DNA of 64,000 bases from Gillisella vitis (GTDB taxonomy: Bacteria > Pseudomonadota > Alphaproteobacteria > Rhizobiales > Rhizobiaceae), in NCBI RefSeq assembly GCF_021559775.1, contig NZ_CP056047.1:434001-498000 (forward strand), in the 5' to 3' direction. The notes beneath the pieces are model-generated. The model saw only the letters and a program-made list of their open reading frames with translations, did not search any database and was not told the origin of the DNA. Positions 48,249 to 58,289 of this stretch are shown piece after piece; the first letter of the stretch is position 1, and each line of letters begins with the position of its first letter. The position numbers were made by a program, and so were the translations under genes.

Positions 48249-48680
48249 ATGACGGTGCGGTTGCGCGGTCATCATCTGCTCTGCATGCTGACCTTTGTCG
48301 GCGAAGGCTATACTGCCGATTTCGTCGCCAATTATCGCCGCGTCGCAGCGCGGTTGACCGAGGGCGAAACCATTGAGATCGTCGATGGCCCCGACGATCT
48401 CTGTCAGCCCTTGACCCATTCGGAAACGGCTCATTGTTTCCGTGACAGTGTGCTGGAGCGCGACCGGAAAGCCAAGGATGCCGTGGCCCAGTTGCTGTCT
48501 CGCCCGGTGGCGACCGGCACGGTCATCACCCCGGATGCCGCCCTGCTGGCGCGGTTGCGGGCCGCCTTTGCCACGGGCTCGGTGCGGTCTGCCTGTCATG
48601 ATTGCGAATGGTCGTCGCTCTGTGATGGCATAGCGGCTGAGGGCTACAGCGGAGCGTTGGTGAATCCGCCCGCGGCTTGA
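48249..48680 (+). CDS. DUF1284 family protein
   Basis: This 143-residue protein matches DUF1284: RLRGHHLLCMLTFVGEGY at the N-terminus, FRDSVLERDRKA, then CHDCEWSSLCD near the C-terminus, a set of cysteines suggestive of an iron-sulfur or zinc site. It has no known function. The start follows GAAGGATTAATGCC. Confidence 0.8.
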   Translation: MTVRLRGHHLLCMLTFVGEGYTADFVANYRRVAARLTEGETIEIVDGPDDLCQPLTHSETAHCFRDSVLERDRKAKDAVAQLLSRPVATGTVITPDAALLARLRAAFATGSVRSACHDCEWSSLCDGIAAEGYSGALVNPPAA

Positions 48681-48795
48681 TCGCCCATCTCGGGATCATC
48701 CGTCCTCGAATTCCCTGGCCGTTGAGACCCGACAACAGGCAATCTGGCTGCCGACCTGAAATTGCATGGAAATTTAAGCTCACCGTTCAGCATTT

Positions 48796-48816
48796 GGTAA
48801 CCAAGTTCGGTAACCA
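48796..48816 (+). promoter_or_regulatory. Tandem GGTAACCA repeats upstream of ccrM
   Basis: GGTAACCA occurs at 48796-48803 and again at 48809-48816, 13 bp apart, about 50 bp ahead of ccrM. The second (GTAACCAT) matches the CtrA half-site TTAACCAT at seven of eight bases. CtrA control of ccrM is known in Caulobacter and rhizobia; the spacing here does not match the full TTAA-N7-TTAA site. Confidence 0.4.
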
Positions 48817-48819
48817 TAG

Positions 48820-49998
<1,179 letters not shown>

Positions 49999-50334
49999 GT
50001 TTATCGTGCCGGGTCGGCGCAGTGTCTGCCGCCGTTACGATTTCTTAATCATCGGCGCCGATGCTGACTATCTTCGTCGGTTTTTGTACTCAGTACCGAT
50101 GAAAGTGACAATGCCCGGCACGGTTTCCGCGCCGGGCATTTTGGCCTTGCCTCAAGTACGCAGGTTGTAATTTTTATGATAGGTCTAGGTTGTCGTATCT
50201 TCAAGTTGCAGATGTGCGGCTAATATAAATTAGATATCTAGTTATAAGCACTTAGCGGTTATTCTCGAAGCACTAAACAGGTTCGGACAAGTCTGCCGCT
50301 TTATTTCCCATCTTCAACAGATGGGAGACGGGTT
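49999..50334. other. 336-bp intergenic region with ccrM terminator
   Basis: This region holds the ccrM terminator at about 50110-50145 and then AT-rich sequence that should contain the promoter of the following glycosyltransferase gene. No further gene or repeat was seen. Confidence 0.6.
50110..50145 (+). terminator. Terminator of ccrM
   Basis: AATGCCCGGC at 50110-50119 pairs exactly with GCCGGGCATT at 50131-50140, with an inner CGG/CCG pairing, followed by TT. The stem is strong; the T-tail is short. Confidence 0.75.
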
Positions 50335-52191
50335 TTGGCGGCTTTATACAGGCAGGCACTGGAGCAATACGGGGAGGGCGCCTATGAGGCGGCCCTGAAC
50401 ACCGTTTCGCGCCTGTTGCAAGCCGAACGAAGCAATGCCGAAGCCCATATTCTCGCCGCCACCGTGCATGAGCGTCTTGGCAACCGGCTTGAGGCCGCCG
50501 GACTGTTTGAGCGTGTGATTGCGCTTACACCGTCGCGCAAACGTGATGTCGCTTTTCGCGCCTGCTCTCACTATCTGGAAACCGGGCGAGACGATCTTGC
50601 TCTACGTGCCTTGCTGGCGCTGCACCGCTATATGCCTGACGATGTCGATGCGAATCATTCGATTTGCAGCCTCTACCGCGAAGCGGGTCGCTATCCGGAG
50701 GCGCTACCCTATGCGCTTAAGCTGGTGACGATTGGCCGCGATTTCGACAATTGGTTGAATGCAGGCATGGTGCTGCTGGGGGCAGGGCAGGCGGAACAAG
50801 CATTTGTCGTGCTGAAAGCGGCCTACAACGCCCGTCCAACGGAACGGCTGGCGCTGACAGAGTTGTTCTGGTGCGCCATGAACCTTTGCGATTTCGAGCT
50901 GGCCACGCGGCTACAGGGGGAGCTTGAGGCTGCCTATGCTGCGGATGGGGCGGTTCTGGACATTCGCGAAAACGTCTTCCGGGCGCTGCAATGGTCTGGC
51001 GATGAGGCCTATCATGTCCTGAGTGCGATCCGGACGGGGGAGAAGCATCGAGGCACGGTTGCTCTACGGCGGCCTTACAAGGCCCGGTCCGGGCAAAGGC
51101 TGAGGGTCGGCTATGTCTCAGCGGATTTATACCAGCATGCGACGCTCTCGCTTTTAACCGGCGTGATCGAAAACCATGATCGCGACCGTTTTGAGATTTT
51201 CGGCATTTGCCATACCGCAGCCAAGAACCGCAAGGGCATGCTGCGCCAACGTTTCCTTGAGGCCATCGATCACTATGTCGACATTCTTGACTTGGATGAC
51301 GATCAGGCCGCTGCCGCCATACGGCAGCTTGATCTCGACATCCTGATCGACCTCAAGGGATTTACTTTCGAGAACAGGCTGGGGATTTTCTGCCGCCGCC
51401 CGGCCCCTGTGCAGGTGGCCTATCTCGGCTTTCCAGGCAGCGTGGTTGGTGTTGGCATTGATTATGCCATTGCCGATTCCATTGTCGCCCCGCCATCGTC
51501 GGATCCGTTCTATGCCGAGAAAATCTTCCGGCTGCCCAATAGTTACCAGTGCAATGACAATAGCCGTGAAAAGGTGATGCGCGACGGCCCGCGTAGCCTT
51601 CACGGCTTGCCGGAACAGGGTGTGGTGTTCTGTTCTTTCAATCAAGCGGTGAAAATTCGATATCAGGTGTTCAAAACCTGGATGGAAATACTGAAATCGG
51701 TTGATGGGTCGGTGCTTTGGCTGATTGATATGCTACCAGTGACGCGAGACAATCTTCGCGCCGCAGCTGTCCGGCTGGGAGTGGCGCCGGAGAGATTGAT
51801 CTTTGCACCGAAAAAACCGCTCTCGGAGCATTTGCGCCGGTTGCCTTATGCTGATATCGCCCTTGATACCGGGCCTTGTAACGGCCATACGACCACGGCG
51901 GATGCCCTTTGGGCTGGTGTGCCGGTTCTGACCTGGAAAGGCACGAATTTTGCCGGCCGCGTCAGCGAAAGTCTTTTGAGTGCCGTTGGCCTGACCGAAC
52001 TGGTCGCCAACGATCTTACCGAATTCGGCCGCCTGGCGGTCGAACTGGCGCAGGATGAGGTCCGCCAATCTCACCTGCGCCAGAACCTCCTTCAAGCCCG
52101 CGACACCGCGCCGCTGTTTGATACGCCCCGCTTCACCCGCGATTTCGAGGCGGCGTTGGAGGCGATTTGCGTGGATGCCGCCAAGGGTTGA
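50335..52191 (+). CDS. SPINDLY/OGT-like glycosyltransferase (GT41) with TPRs
   Basis: This 618-residue protein has TPR-like helical repeats (about residues 1-230) and a GT41 catalytic half. The active site is marked by YVSADLYQHAT (His268), DILIDLKGFTFENR near 335, the phosphate-contact lysine in CSFNQAVKI (Lys440) and NGHTTTADALWAGVP (His518-Thr521). The family transfers sugars from UDP-GlcNAc or other nucleotide sugars to proteins; acceptor unknown. The start is a TTG after GGGAG. A paralogue follows one gene downstream. Confidence 0.85.
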   Translation: MAALYRQALEQYGEGAYEAALNTVSRLLQAERSNAEAHILAATVHERLGNRLEAAGLFERVIALTPSRKRDVAFRACSHYLETGRDDLALRALLALHRYMPDDVDANHSICSLYREAGRYPEALPYALKLVTIGRDFDNWLNAGMVLLGAGQAEQAFVVLKAAYNARPTERLALTELFWCAMNLCDFELATRLQGELEAAYAADGAVLDIRENVFRALQWSGDEAYHVLSAIRTGEKHRGTVALRRPYKARSGQRLRVGYVSADLYQHATLSLLTGVIENHDRDRFEIFGICHTAAKNRKGMLRQRFLEAIDHYVDILDLDDDQAAAAIRQLDLDILIDLKGFTFENRLGIFCRRPAPVQVAYLGFPGSVVGVGIDYAIADSIVAPPSSDPFYAEKIFRLPNSYQCNDNSREKVMRDGPRSLHGLPEQGVVFCSFNQAVKIRYQVFKTWMEILKSVDGSVLWLIDMLPVTRDNLRAAAVRLGVAPERLIFAPKKPLSEHLRRLPYADIALDTGPCNGHTTTADALWAGVPVLTWKGTNFAGRVSESLLSAVGLTELVANDLTEFGRLAVELAQDEVRQSHLRQNLLQARDTAPLFDTPRFTRDFEAALEAICVDAAKG

Positions 52192-52270
52192 TCCGGGTGA
52201 ATCATCAGGGTAAACGATGATTATGGCGCGCAATCTGGCATGGTATAATGCGCGATAACGCGGGAGGCGG

Positions 52271-52879
52271 ATGATGACCATTACCACGCTGCAACAGCTG
52301 GAAGCCCTCTATGGCACAGTGAAGGAGACGTCACTTGCCAAGGAAATCGACCATCTGAACGATGATTACGCCGCCTTCGTTAGCGCTTCGCCTTTCATCC
52401 TGCTCGCTACAGTCGGCGCTGATGGCACCGATTGCTCGCCAAAGGGCGATGCGCCTGGCTTCGTGGCAATTCTTGACCGCAAGACGCTGGCCATCCCCGA
52501 CCGCCCTGGCAACAATCGTATCGATAACCTGAAAAACATCATCGAAGACGGTCGGACATCTGTGCTGTTTCTCATCCCCGGCGTCGGCGAAACGCTGAGG
52601 GTCAATGGCCGGGCTACGATCAGCGCCGACCCGGACCTGCTGGCCCGCTTTGCCGTCGATGGAAAGCTGCCGAAAAGCGTGATTTTGCTTGCCATCGACA
52701 GCGTCTATTTCCACTGCGCCAAGGCCATTCTCCGCTCAAATCTCTGGGACTCCTCCCGCTATGTCGAGCGGTCCACCCTGCCATCACCCGGCCAGATCCT
52801 GAAAAACATCGTCAACGGCTTCGATGGCGAAGCCTATGACCAGGAATTGCCCGAGCGGTCGAGGAAGAGCCTGTATTGA
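52271..52879 (+). CDS. Pyridoxamine 5'-phosphate oxidase-fold flavin-binding protein
   Basis: This 202-residue protein has the split-barrel FMN/flavin-binding fold, with FVSASPFILLATVGADGTDC, SPKGDAPGFVAI, LAIPDRPGNNRIDNLKNIIE and LLFLIPGVGETLRVNG-like segments. It resembles the MSMEG_1061-type group of this superfamily, whose reactions are mostly unknown, and is not the biosynthetic PdxH encoded at 4.3 kb. It lies between the two GT41 genes, 26 bp ahead of the second. Two ATGs are adjacent at the start. Confidence 0.82.
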   Translation: MMTITTLQQLEALYGTVKETSLAKEIDHLNDDYAAFVSASPFILLATVGADGTDCSPKGDAPGFVAILDRKTLAIPDRPGNNRIDNLKNIIEDGRTSVLFLIPGVGETLRVNGRATISADPDLLARFAVDGKLPKSVILLAIDSVYFHCAKAILRSNLWDSSRYVERSTLPSPGQILKNIVNGFDGEAYDQELPERSRKSLY

Positions 52880-52904
52880 TCCTCGGTAGAGTTTTCAGAA
52901 AGCC

Positions 52905-54605
52905 ATGACCTTTGATGCTGCCGAGAAAGTCACTTCATCTTATGCCCAGGGTCTGTTTCAACAGGCGCTCGATGAATTTGCCGCACTCTTGCCGCCTGCC
53001 AGGCAAGATCCGCGAATGATCATCATGGCTGCCCAATGCCATTATCGGCTTGGGCATTTCGAGACGGCGGCGGATCATTATACTCTTGCAGCGGACCTCG
53101 TTGCCACTGATGGCATAAGGCTGAACAAAGTTGCATTCGAACTCTATAAAAAGGCCGGGCATACTGAAAAAGCCTTTGCCTCAGCCGAACGCATATTGCA
53201 GGTTGAGCCGAGAGACCATGCTGCCGCTATTTTTCGCCGGCATCATTTGTTCGATTTCCTAAGGTTGGATGAGCTGAAAGCTGCCAATGATGCGGCATTG
53301 GCGGCAATACTGGCGGGTGATGAATTTGCCATGTCCTGTGAGTTGCCGTTCAACATTCTCCACTGGTGCAGCGATGAGAGCATTCAAGCCCGCATCCTGG
53401 GCGAGGGCCGGCCAGACATATCGCCGCAGATCCGCGCAATGCGCCGGCAAAAACCGCATGTGTTTGGTGACAAGATCAGGATTGGCTATCTTTCCAACGA
53501 TTTTTTCAGTTCTCATGCGACGATGATCCTGTTGCAGGGCGTGCTTGAGCGCCATGACAGAAGCCGTTTCGAGATTATCCTCTATTGCTATTCAAACAAG
53601 GCATTGGTCGAAAGCGACAACGGATCGCGCGCCCGCATGGGGATGATCAAGCAAATCGGCGACCTGTCTGATGCGGCGGCCAGCACGATGATCCAGAATG
53701 ACGACCTGGACATTCTTGTTGATCTGAAAGGCCATACCAAGGATGCCAGAATAGGTCTGGTCAATTCCGGCCTTGCGCCGATACAGGTGGCCTGGCTTGG
53801 TTTTCCGGGCAGCGGCATCGGCATAGACTGCGACTATATCATCGGCGATCCGATTGTGACGCCTCAGTCCAACAAGCCGTTTTACCAGGAAAAGTTTTGC
53901 CGTTTGCCGGAAACCTATCAACCCAATGACAATATCAACCGGCCCTTGCCGCCAGCAGTGCCGCGAGCAGCTTTGGGCTTGCCGCAGGACAGGTTCGTTC
54001 TGGCATCCTTCAACAGCATCAAGAAACTCAGCCCGCAAACTGTCGAGGCATGGCTGAAGATTATGGCGGATCTGCCGGACAGCATCCTGTGGATCCTGTG
54101 CAGAAACGACATTGCCAAGGACAATCTCCGGACACTGTTCGCGCGCCATGGCCTGTCAGCGGAACGATTGATCTTCACGCCGCCACTTGCCTATCCGTAT
54201 CACCTCGCCAGGCTGTCCGCAGCAGATCTTGTTCTCGACAGTTTTCCCTGTTGCGGCCATACGACCACTTCCGATTGCCTTTGGGCCGGGGTGCCCGTTC
54301 TGGCGCTGAAGGGCCAGAATTTCGCCTCCCGCGTTTCTGAAAGCCTGCTGACCGCGCTTGGCGTACCGGAACTGGTGGCTGAGACCGTTGATGATTACAT
54401 TGCCCAGGCGCAAGACCTTGCGCACAACAGAAACCGTCTTCAAGACTTGCGCGACAGGATCGCCGCCAACCGGCACACCGCGCCGCTGTTTGACACCGAC
54501 CGCTTTACCCGCCATCTCGAAGACGCCTACCGGATGATGGTTGAGCGCGCCAAGGCCGGGCTGGAGCCGGATCATATGGATGTTCCGGCAAGGCCGTTCC
54601 CATGA
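52905..54605 (+). CDS. Second SPINDLY/OGT-like glycosyltransferase (GT41)
   Basis: This 566-residue paralogue of the gene at 50.3 kb has a shorter TPR-like region (about 1-180) and the same catalytic motifs: IGYLSNDFFSSHAT, DILVDLKGHTKDAR, the lysine in ASFNSIKKLSPQ and CGHTTTSDCLWAGVPVL. It is clearly related to but divergent from its neighbour, so duplication was not recent. Both could modify the same or different acceptor proteins. The start has only a weak ribosome site (AGAAAG). Confidence 0.85.
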   Translation: MTFDAAEKVTSSYAQGLFQQALDEFAALLPPARQDPRMIIMAAQCHYRLGHFETAADHYTLAADLVATDGIRLNKVAFELYKKAGHTEKAFASAERILQVEPRDHAAAIFRRHHLFDFLRLDELKAANDAALAAILAGDEFAMSCELPFNILHWCSDESIQARILGEGRPDISPQIRAMRRQKPHVFGDKIRIGYLSNDFFSSHATMILLQGVLERHDRSRFEIILYCYSNKALVESDNGSRARMGMIKQIGDLSDAAASTMIQNDDLDILVDLKGHTKDARIGLVNSGLAPIQVAWLGFPGSGIGIDCDYIIGDPIVTPQSNKPFYQEKFCRLPETYQPNDNINRPLPPAVPRAALGLPQDRFVLASFNSIKKLSPQTVEAWLKIMADLPDSILWILCRNDIAKDNLRTLFARHGLSAERLIFTPPLAYPYHLARLSAADLVLDSFPCCGHTTTSDCLWAGVPVLALKGQNFASRVSESLLTALGVPELVAETVDDYIAQAQDLAHNRNRLQDLRDRIAANRHTAPLFDTDRFTRHLEDAYRMMVERAKAGLEPDHMDVPARPFP

Positions 54606-54641
54606 CAAGGTTTTGAGGGAGTAGGCTGGCGATCAGGGCTA

Positions 54642-54917
54642 TCAAGCCCTGATCGTATAATCCCGGGCGATGCCCTGCGTCACCGTGAACCAGTTCGATG
54701 CCTTCGTGCGCTGCTGATGCGCGTCGAAAGAGGCCTTATCAACAAAGACTTCCGAAACAAGAAAACGCCCGGCGACAGTAGGGCAAGCTTCGACGTTGAA
54801 AGATAGGCACCCCGGCTCTGCCCGCGTCAGGGCGATATGCTCAGGCAGGGCCGCCTTCACGGCTTCCAGCCGATCCTCTGTGACGTCGATATAGCCGTCG
54901 AGAAACACTTTGGCCAT
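54642..54917 (-). CDS. Antibiotic biosynthesis monooxygenase (ABM) family protein
   Basis: This 91-residue protein has the ABM dimeric alpha/beta-barrel pattern: FLDGYIDVTEDRLEAVKAAL, HIALTRAEPGCLSFNVE, RFLVSEVFVDKASFDAHQQR. It resembles quinol monooxygenase-type YgiN proteins; activity is unknown. Its start overlaps the stop of the HAD gene by one base, so it ends a mutY-HAD-ABM operon. Confidence 0.82.
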   Translation of the reverse strand: MAKVFLDGYIDVTEDRLEAVKAALPEHIALTRAEPGCLSFNVEACPTVAGRFLVSEVFVDKASFDAHQQRTKASNWFTVTQGIARDYTIRA

Positions 54918-55525
54918 CAGAGCACACCGACGTTAGTGAGATCCGTCTTGAGCTTTTCCGGGCTGACAAAATGCACCGCCTGCCAACCAGCCGCCTTGGC
55001 ACCCACCACATTGGGCAGGCTGTCATCAATGAAAATCGAATGGGCCGGATCGAGACCAAAGTCCGTGGCATGGCGGTGATAAATCGCCACATCCGGCTTG
55101 ATCAGGCCGACTTCGCCCGACACTGTGACGCCGCGCGGGCGGTTGAGGAAGGGAAACATCTCCCGAGCTTCAGTGAACGTGTCGGCGGCGAAATTGGTCA
55201 GCATGGTCACATCGCGGCCCTCATTAATCAGGCCATTGAAGATCTCGACCGTGCCATCATAGGCATGCGGCACCATTTCGCGCCAATGTTGGCGAAAGGC
55301 GCGGATATGCGCTTCGCGGTCGGGATATTGGGCAATCAGCAGGGCTTCGGCATCGGCCCATGTACGGCCCCGGTCCTGTTCGATGTTCCAGTCATGGGTG
55401 CAGACATTGTCGAAAAACCATTGCCGCTCCTTGGCATCCGGGATGATCCGGCTGAAGGGCAGGTTGGGGTCGTAATGGATCAGTACCTTGCCGATGTCGA
55501 AAACGATATGCCGGATCTCTGCCAT
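54917..55525 (-). CDS. HAD-superfamily hydrolase, haloacid dehalogenase/epoxide hydrolase-like
   Basis: This 202-residue HAD-IA protein has FDIGKVLIHYDPN (motif I, with G in place of the second acidic residue), TMLTNFAAD (motif II), LIKPDVAIYH (motif III) and IFIDDSLPNV (motif IV). The altered motif I acid-base position suggests 2-haloacid dehalogenase-like or non-phosphatase chemistry. It starts 3 bp after mutY ends and couples to the ABM gene. Confidence 0.85.
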   Translation of the reverse strand: MAEIRHIVFDIGKVLIHYDPNLPFSRIIPDAKERQWFFDNVCTHDWNIEQDRGRTWADAEALLIAQYPDREAHIRAFRQHWREMVPHAYDGTVEIFNGLINEGRDVTMLTNFAADTFTEAREMFPFLNRPRGVTVSGEVGLIKPDVAIYHRHATDFGLDPAHSIFIDDSLPNVVGAKAAGWQAVHFVSPEKLKTDLTNVGVL

Positions 55526-55528
55526 GCT

Positions 55529-56695
55529 CTATTCCATTTTTCTGGCTGCGAAGGCCTCGGGTATAGCCTGGGTGATCGCCTTTTTCATCACCGTCGGCAA
55601 GGCCTGGGCTTCAAGATTGATGAGCGGCTCCCACCATCCGTGATCGGCCCAATGGTAATCGTCGGGCCGTCCCTTGACCGCATCGGCCCGGAAGATCGTC
55701 AGACGCAGCTCGAAATGGGTAAACACATGAGTGACCACCCCGCAGGCGCGCCAATTGGCGTCCATCGGCGCGCTGGCCTCGCTGTCGTCGCCGTCGATGC
55801 GGGCCGTCCATTCGGTGGTCGGCACTTCCGTCATGCCACCCAGAAGCCCCTTGTCGGCGCGCTTGCGCAGCAGGATGCGGTTGCGGTCATCAAGAGCGAT
55901 GAAGGCGGCACCAAGCCGTATCGGCTTGGCCTTTTTCGCTGCCTTGACCGGAAAATGCTCGGGATCATGGGCTTTCAGCGCCAGACAGTGGGTGTTGAAC
56001 GGACAGAGCGAACAGGCAGGCCGTTTTGGCGTGCAGATCGTCGCGCCCAGATCCATCATCGCTTGCGCGAAATCGCCGGGCCGCTCAATGGGCGTCAGCG
56101 CCGCAACCTGTGCCTTGATCGCCGGTTTGGCCCCGGGCAGCGGATCGGAAATCGCGTATAGCCTTGATATCACTCGCTCGACATTGCCGTCCATCACCGC
56201 CGCCTGTCGGTTAAACGCAATGGCGGCAATGGCAGCGGAGGTATAATCGCCAATTCCGGGCAGCGATTGCAGGCCGTCCTGGGTGTCGGGAAAGATACCG
56301 CCATGCAGATCGGCGACGGCCTCGGCGCATTTTTTCAGGTTGCGGGCGCGGGCGTAATAGCCAAGGCCTGCCCAGGCCGCCATCACGTCCTCGGTGGGGG
56401 CGGCAGCCAGATCGGTGACTTTCGGCCAGCGGGCCAGAAATTTCAGGAAATAGGGTTTGACCGCCTGCACCGTCGTTTGTTGCAGCATCACTTCCGACAG
56501 CCAGATGTGATAGGGATCGGGCCTTATACCGCGCGCCGCCATCGGCGGCGAGATCCGCCAGGGCAGATCACGGTGATGGCGGTCATACCAGGCGAGAAGC
56601 TCGTCAGCGCTTAGTCCCTCTTGGTGAGGCCCATCTTGGTGAAGCCCGTCTTCGTGAAGGGTTTGTTCGGCAGGTTTTCGGGTTTTCATGCTCAT
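55529..56695 (-). CDS. mutY: A/G-specific adenine glycosylase MutY
   Basis: This 388-residue base-excision enzyme removes adenine mispaired with 8-oxoguanine. It shows SEVMLQQTTV (catalytic Glu), LPGIGDYTSAAIAAIAF (helix-hairpin-helix), MDGNVERV (catalytic Asp), and the [4Fe-4S] cysteines C-x6-C-x2-C-x5-C in CTPKRPACSLCPFNTHC. The C-terminal NUDIX-like 8-oxoG recognition domain runs from about residue 250. A three-copy pentapeptide repeat (LHEDG, LHQDG, PHQEG) lies near the start. The start at 56695 or 56689 is close to the divergent gene; the longer reverse frame through the DciA-like gene is a shadow. Confidence 0.93.
   Translation of the reverse strand: MSMKTRKPAEQTLHEDGLHQDGPHQEGLSADELLAWYDRHHRDLPWRISPPMAARGIRPDPYHIWLSEVMLQQTTVQAVKPYFLKFLARWPKVTDLAAAPTEDVMAAWAGLGYYARARNLKKCAEAVADLHGGIFPDTQDGLQSLPGIGDYTSAAIAAIAFNRQAAVMDGNVERVISRLYAISDPLPGAKPAIKAQVAALTPIERPGDFAQAMMDLGATICTPKRPACSLCPFNTHCLALKAHDPEHFPVKAAKKAKPIRLGAAFIALDDRNRILLRKRADKGLLGGMTEVPTTEWTARIDGDDSEASAPMDANWRACGVVTHVFTHFELRLTIFRADAVKGRPDDYHWADHGWWEPLINLEAQALPTVMKKAITQAIPEAFAARKME
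56620..56664. repeat. 15-bp tandem repeat in the mutY coding region
   Basis: Three tandem 15-bp units (CTTGGTGAGGCCCAT, CTTGGTGAAGCCCGT, CTTCGTGAAGGGTTT) encode pentapeptide repeats near the mutY N-terminus. Being in frame, changes in copy number would not disrupt the enzyme. Confidence 0.7.
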
Positions 56696-56746
56696 ACTAT
56701 ATATATGGTGACGAATCACGGCGCATATCAAGCGTTCCGGATTGCA

Positions 56747-57316
56747 ATGACGAGGCACCATCCAGCCATGGCCTTCAAAAAACGCGGCGCTGCCCAGATT
56801 TCGGAACTGGCCAACGGTATCATCGATCCGGTGATTGCACGGCGCGCCGGGATTTCGACGGCGCTGCTGTCGTCCTGGGACGAGATTGCCGGGGCCGATT
56901 TTGCCGATTGCACACGGCCTGAAAAGATCGTCTGGCCGAGGCGCGACTATGCCGGACAGGATTCGGGCCAGAAACCCGGCCCGAAGTCGAGTGCGCCTGC
57001 CGGTCGTTCCGGCGGGTATCAGGCGGGCGTCCTGACCATTGCCTGCGAAGGGGCGCGGGCGCTGTTTCTCAACCATGCGCAGGGCGAGTTGATTGCCCGC
57101 ATCAACGGGTTTTTCGGCTATCCGGCCATCGGGCAGATTCGCATCGTGCAAAAACCGGTGTCGAATACCGCCAAGCACCGGCGCGGGCCGGGCCGTCTGG
57201 ACGCGGTGCAGGCGAAAAAGCTCTCGGAAATGACTGAGGGGATTGAGAGCGACAAGCTCAAAAAAGCAGTCGAGCGGCTGGGCCGGGCGGTATTGTCGCA
57301 AAAAAAGCCGAAATGA
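56747..57316 (+). CDS. DciA-like protein (DUF721)
   Basis: This 189-residue protein has the DUF721/DciA pattern: QISELANGIIDPVIARRAGIS, SSWDEIAGADFADCTRPEKI and a beta-rich middle (VLTIACEGARALFLNHAQ, RINGFFGYPAIGQIRIVQ), then a basic C-terminus. DciA is the replicative-helicase loading/operator protein of bacteria lacking DnaC. The start is uncertain among ATGs at 56705, 56747 and 56768. It is divergent from mutY and upstream of dsbA. Confidence 0.78.
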   Translation: MTRHHPAMAFKKRGAAQISELANGIIDPVIARRAGISTALLSSWDEIAGADFADCTRPEKIVWPRRDYAGQDSGQKPGPKSSAPAGRSGGYQAGVLTIACEGARALFLNHAQGELIARINGFFGYPAIGQIRIVQKPVSNTAKHRRGPGRLDAVQAKKLSEMTEGIESDKLKKAVERLGRAVLSQKKPK

Positions 57317-57440
57317 CAGCTTTGTAATTTGAATTGGCAGGCCAAAACCCTCACATACAGTCTAATCCGTGCTGTGGGGCGGTGGTGTGCCTGTCTCGCG
57401 ACAACTCAGTCTTGCGAGCGATGTCTTGCCAGATGATGTA

Positions 57441-57468
57441 TTGTCAGGGTGTGTGAGACAGGTATAAC
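57441..57468 (+). promoter_or_regulatory. Candidate dsbA promoter
   Basis: TTGTCA at 57441-57446 and TATAAC at 57463-57468 are separated by 16 bp, about 47 bp ahead of the dsbA start. Match to the sigma-70 consensus is good at both hexamers. Confidence 0.45.
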
Positions 57469-57514
57469 CGGGCGCAGGTTTACAGCACGATCGTTACTCT
57501 ATGCGGGTGAAATA

Positions 57515-58198
57515 ATGTCGAATTCAGAACTGACCCTGACCAAGCGCCATCTCCTGGCCGGTATCGCCACGGCGGCCACAGGCCTCGCCGTCTCCGGTAT
57601 GGTGAGCCCGGCCTTTGCCGCCGCCGAAATGCCCAAGCCCGACCATGATGTCGATATGGCAGAGGTGATGAAACCCGGCCCGCTGCCGGACATGGCACTC
57701 GGCAAGCCCGACGCGCCAGTCAAGATCGTTGAATATTTCTCGATGACTTGCCCGCATTGCGCCCATTTTCACGCCACGACCTTCGATACGATCAAGGAAA
57801 AATACATCGATACCGGCAAGGTCTATTTCGTGTTCCGCGAGTTTCCTTTCGATCCCGCCGCCACCGCCGCCTTCATGCTGGCGCGTTGCGCCCCGAAGGA
57901 TCAATATTATCCCTTCATCACCATGTTCCTGAAGCAGCAGCGCTCCTGGGCCGCGCCTGACAACGGCGATGTGCGTGGTGCGATGCTGCAAATGTCGAAA
58001 ATGGCTGGTTTCACACAGGAAAGCTTCCAGGCTTGCTTGACGAACACCAAGCTTGCCGGTGATGTAACCGCAATGCGGGACCTTGGCGCCAAGCAATTCG
58101 GCGTCAACGCAACCCCGACCTTCCTGATCAACGGCAAAAGCTATTCTGGAGATATGTCGGTTGAATCCATGTCGGCGCTCATCGACAGCCTTCTCTGA
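57515..58198 (+). CDS. Secreted thiol:disulfide oxidoreductase, DsbA family
   Basis: This 227-residue protein has a signal peptide (KRHLLAGIATAATGLAVSG, AFA-A) and a thioredoxin-fold catalytic motif CPHC at Cys79-Cys82, in the DsbA order (VEYFSMTCPHCAHFH). The DsbA helical insertion and the cis-proline ATPTFLING follow. It would introduce disulfides into periplasmic proteins. The start at 57515 begins the signal peptide. It precedes smc, separated by a terminator and a repeat. Confidence 0.9.
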   Translation: MSNSELTLTKRHLLAGIATAATGLAVSGMVSPAFAAAEMPKPDHDVDMAEVMKPGPLPDMALGKPDAPVKIVEYFSMTCPHCAHFHATTFDTIKEKYIDTGKVYFVFREFPFDPAATAAFMLARCAPKDQYYPFITMFLKQQRSWAAPDNGDVRGAMLQMSKMAGFTQESFQACLTNTKLAGDVTAMRDLGAKQFGVNATPTFLINGKSYSGDMSVESMSALIDSLL

Positions 58199-58217
58199 CA
58201 CTGCGCATCCGATCAAG

Positions 58218-58252
58218 ACGGGCGGTGGCGAAAGCCATGCGCCCGTTTTTTT
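58218..58252 (+). terminator. Terminator of dsbA
   Basis: ACGGGCG and GCCCGT arms, with an inner TGGC/GCCA stem around GAAA, are followed by seven T residues. A textbook Rho-independent terminator. Confidence 0.9.
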
Positions 58253-58289
58253 GTGGTCGGTGTCAGTGTTGGGCTTCGCCCACCTCTTG

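Noticed and set aside
51154..51645. Minus-strand frame opposite the first GT41 gene
   Set aside because: Antisense to a well-supported catalytic domain and without its own start signals.
56696..57301. Long upstream extension of the mutY reading frame
   Set aside because: It is antisense to the DciA-like gene and adds sequence unlike any glycosylase; MutY motifs begin well after 56695.
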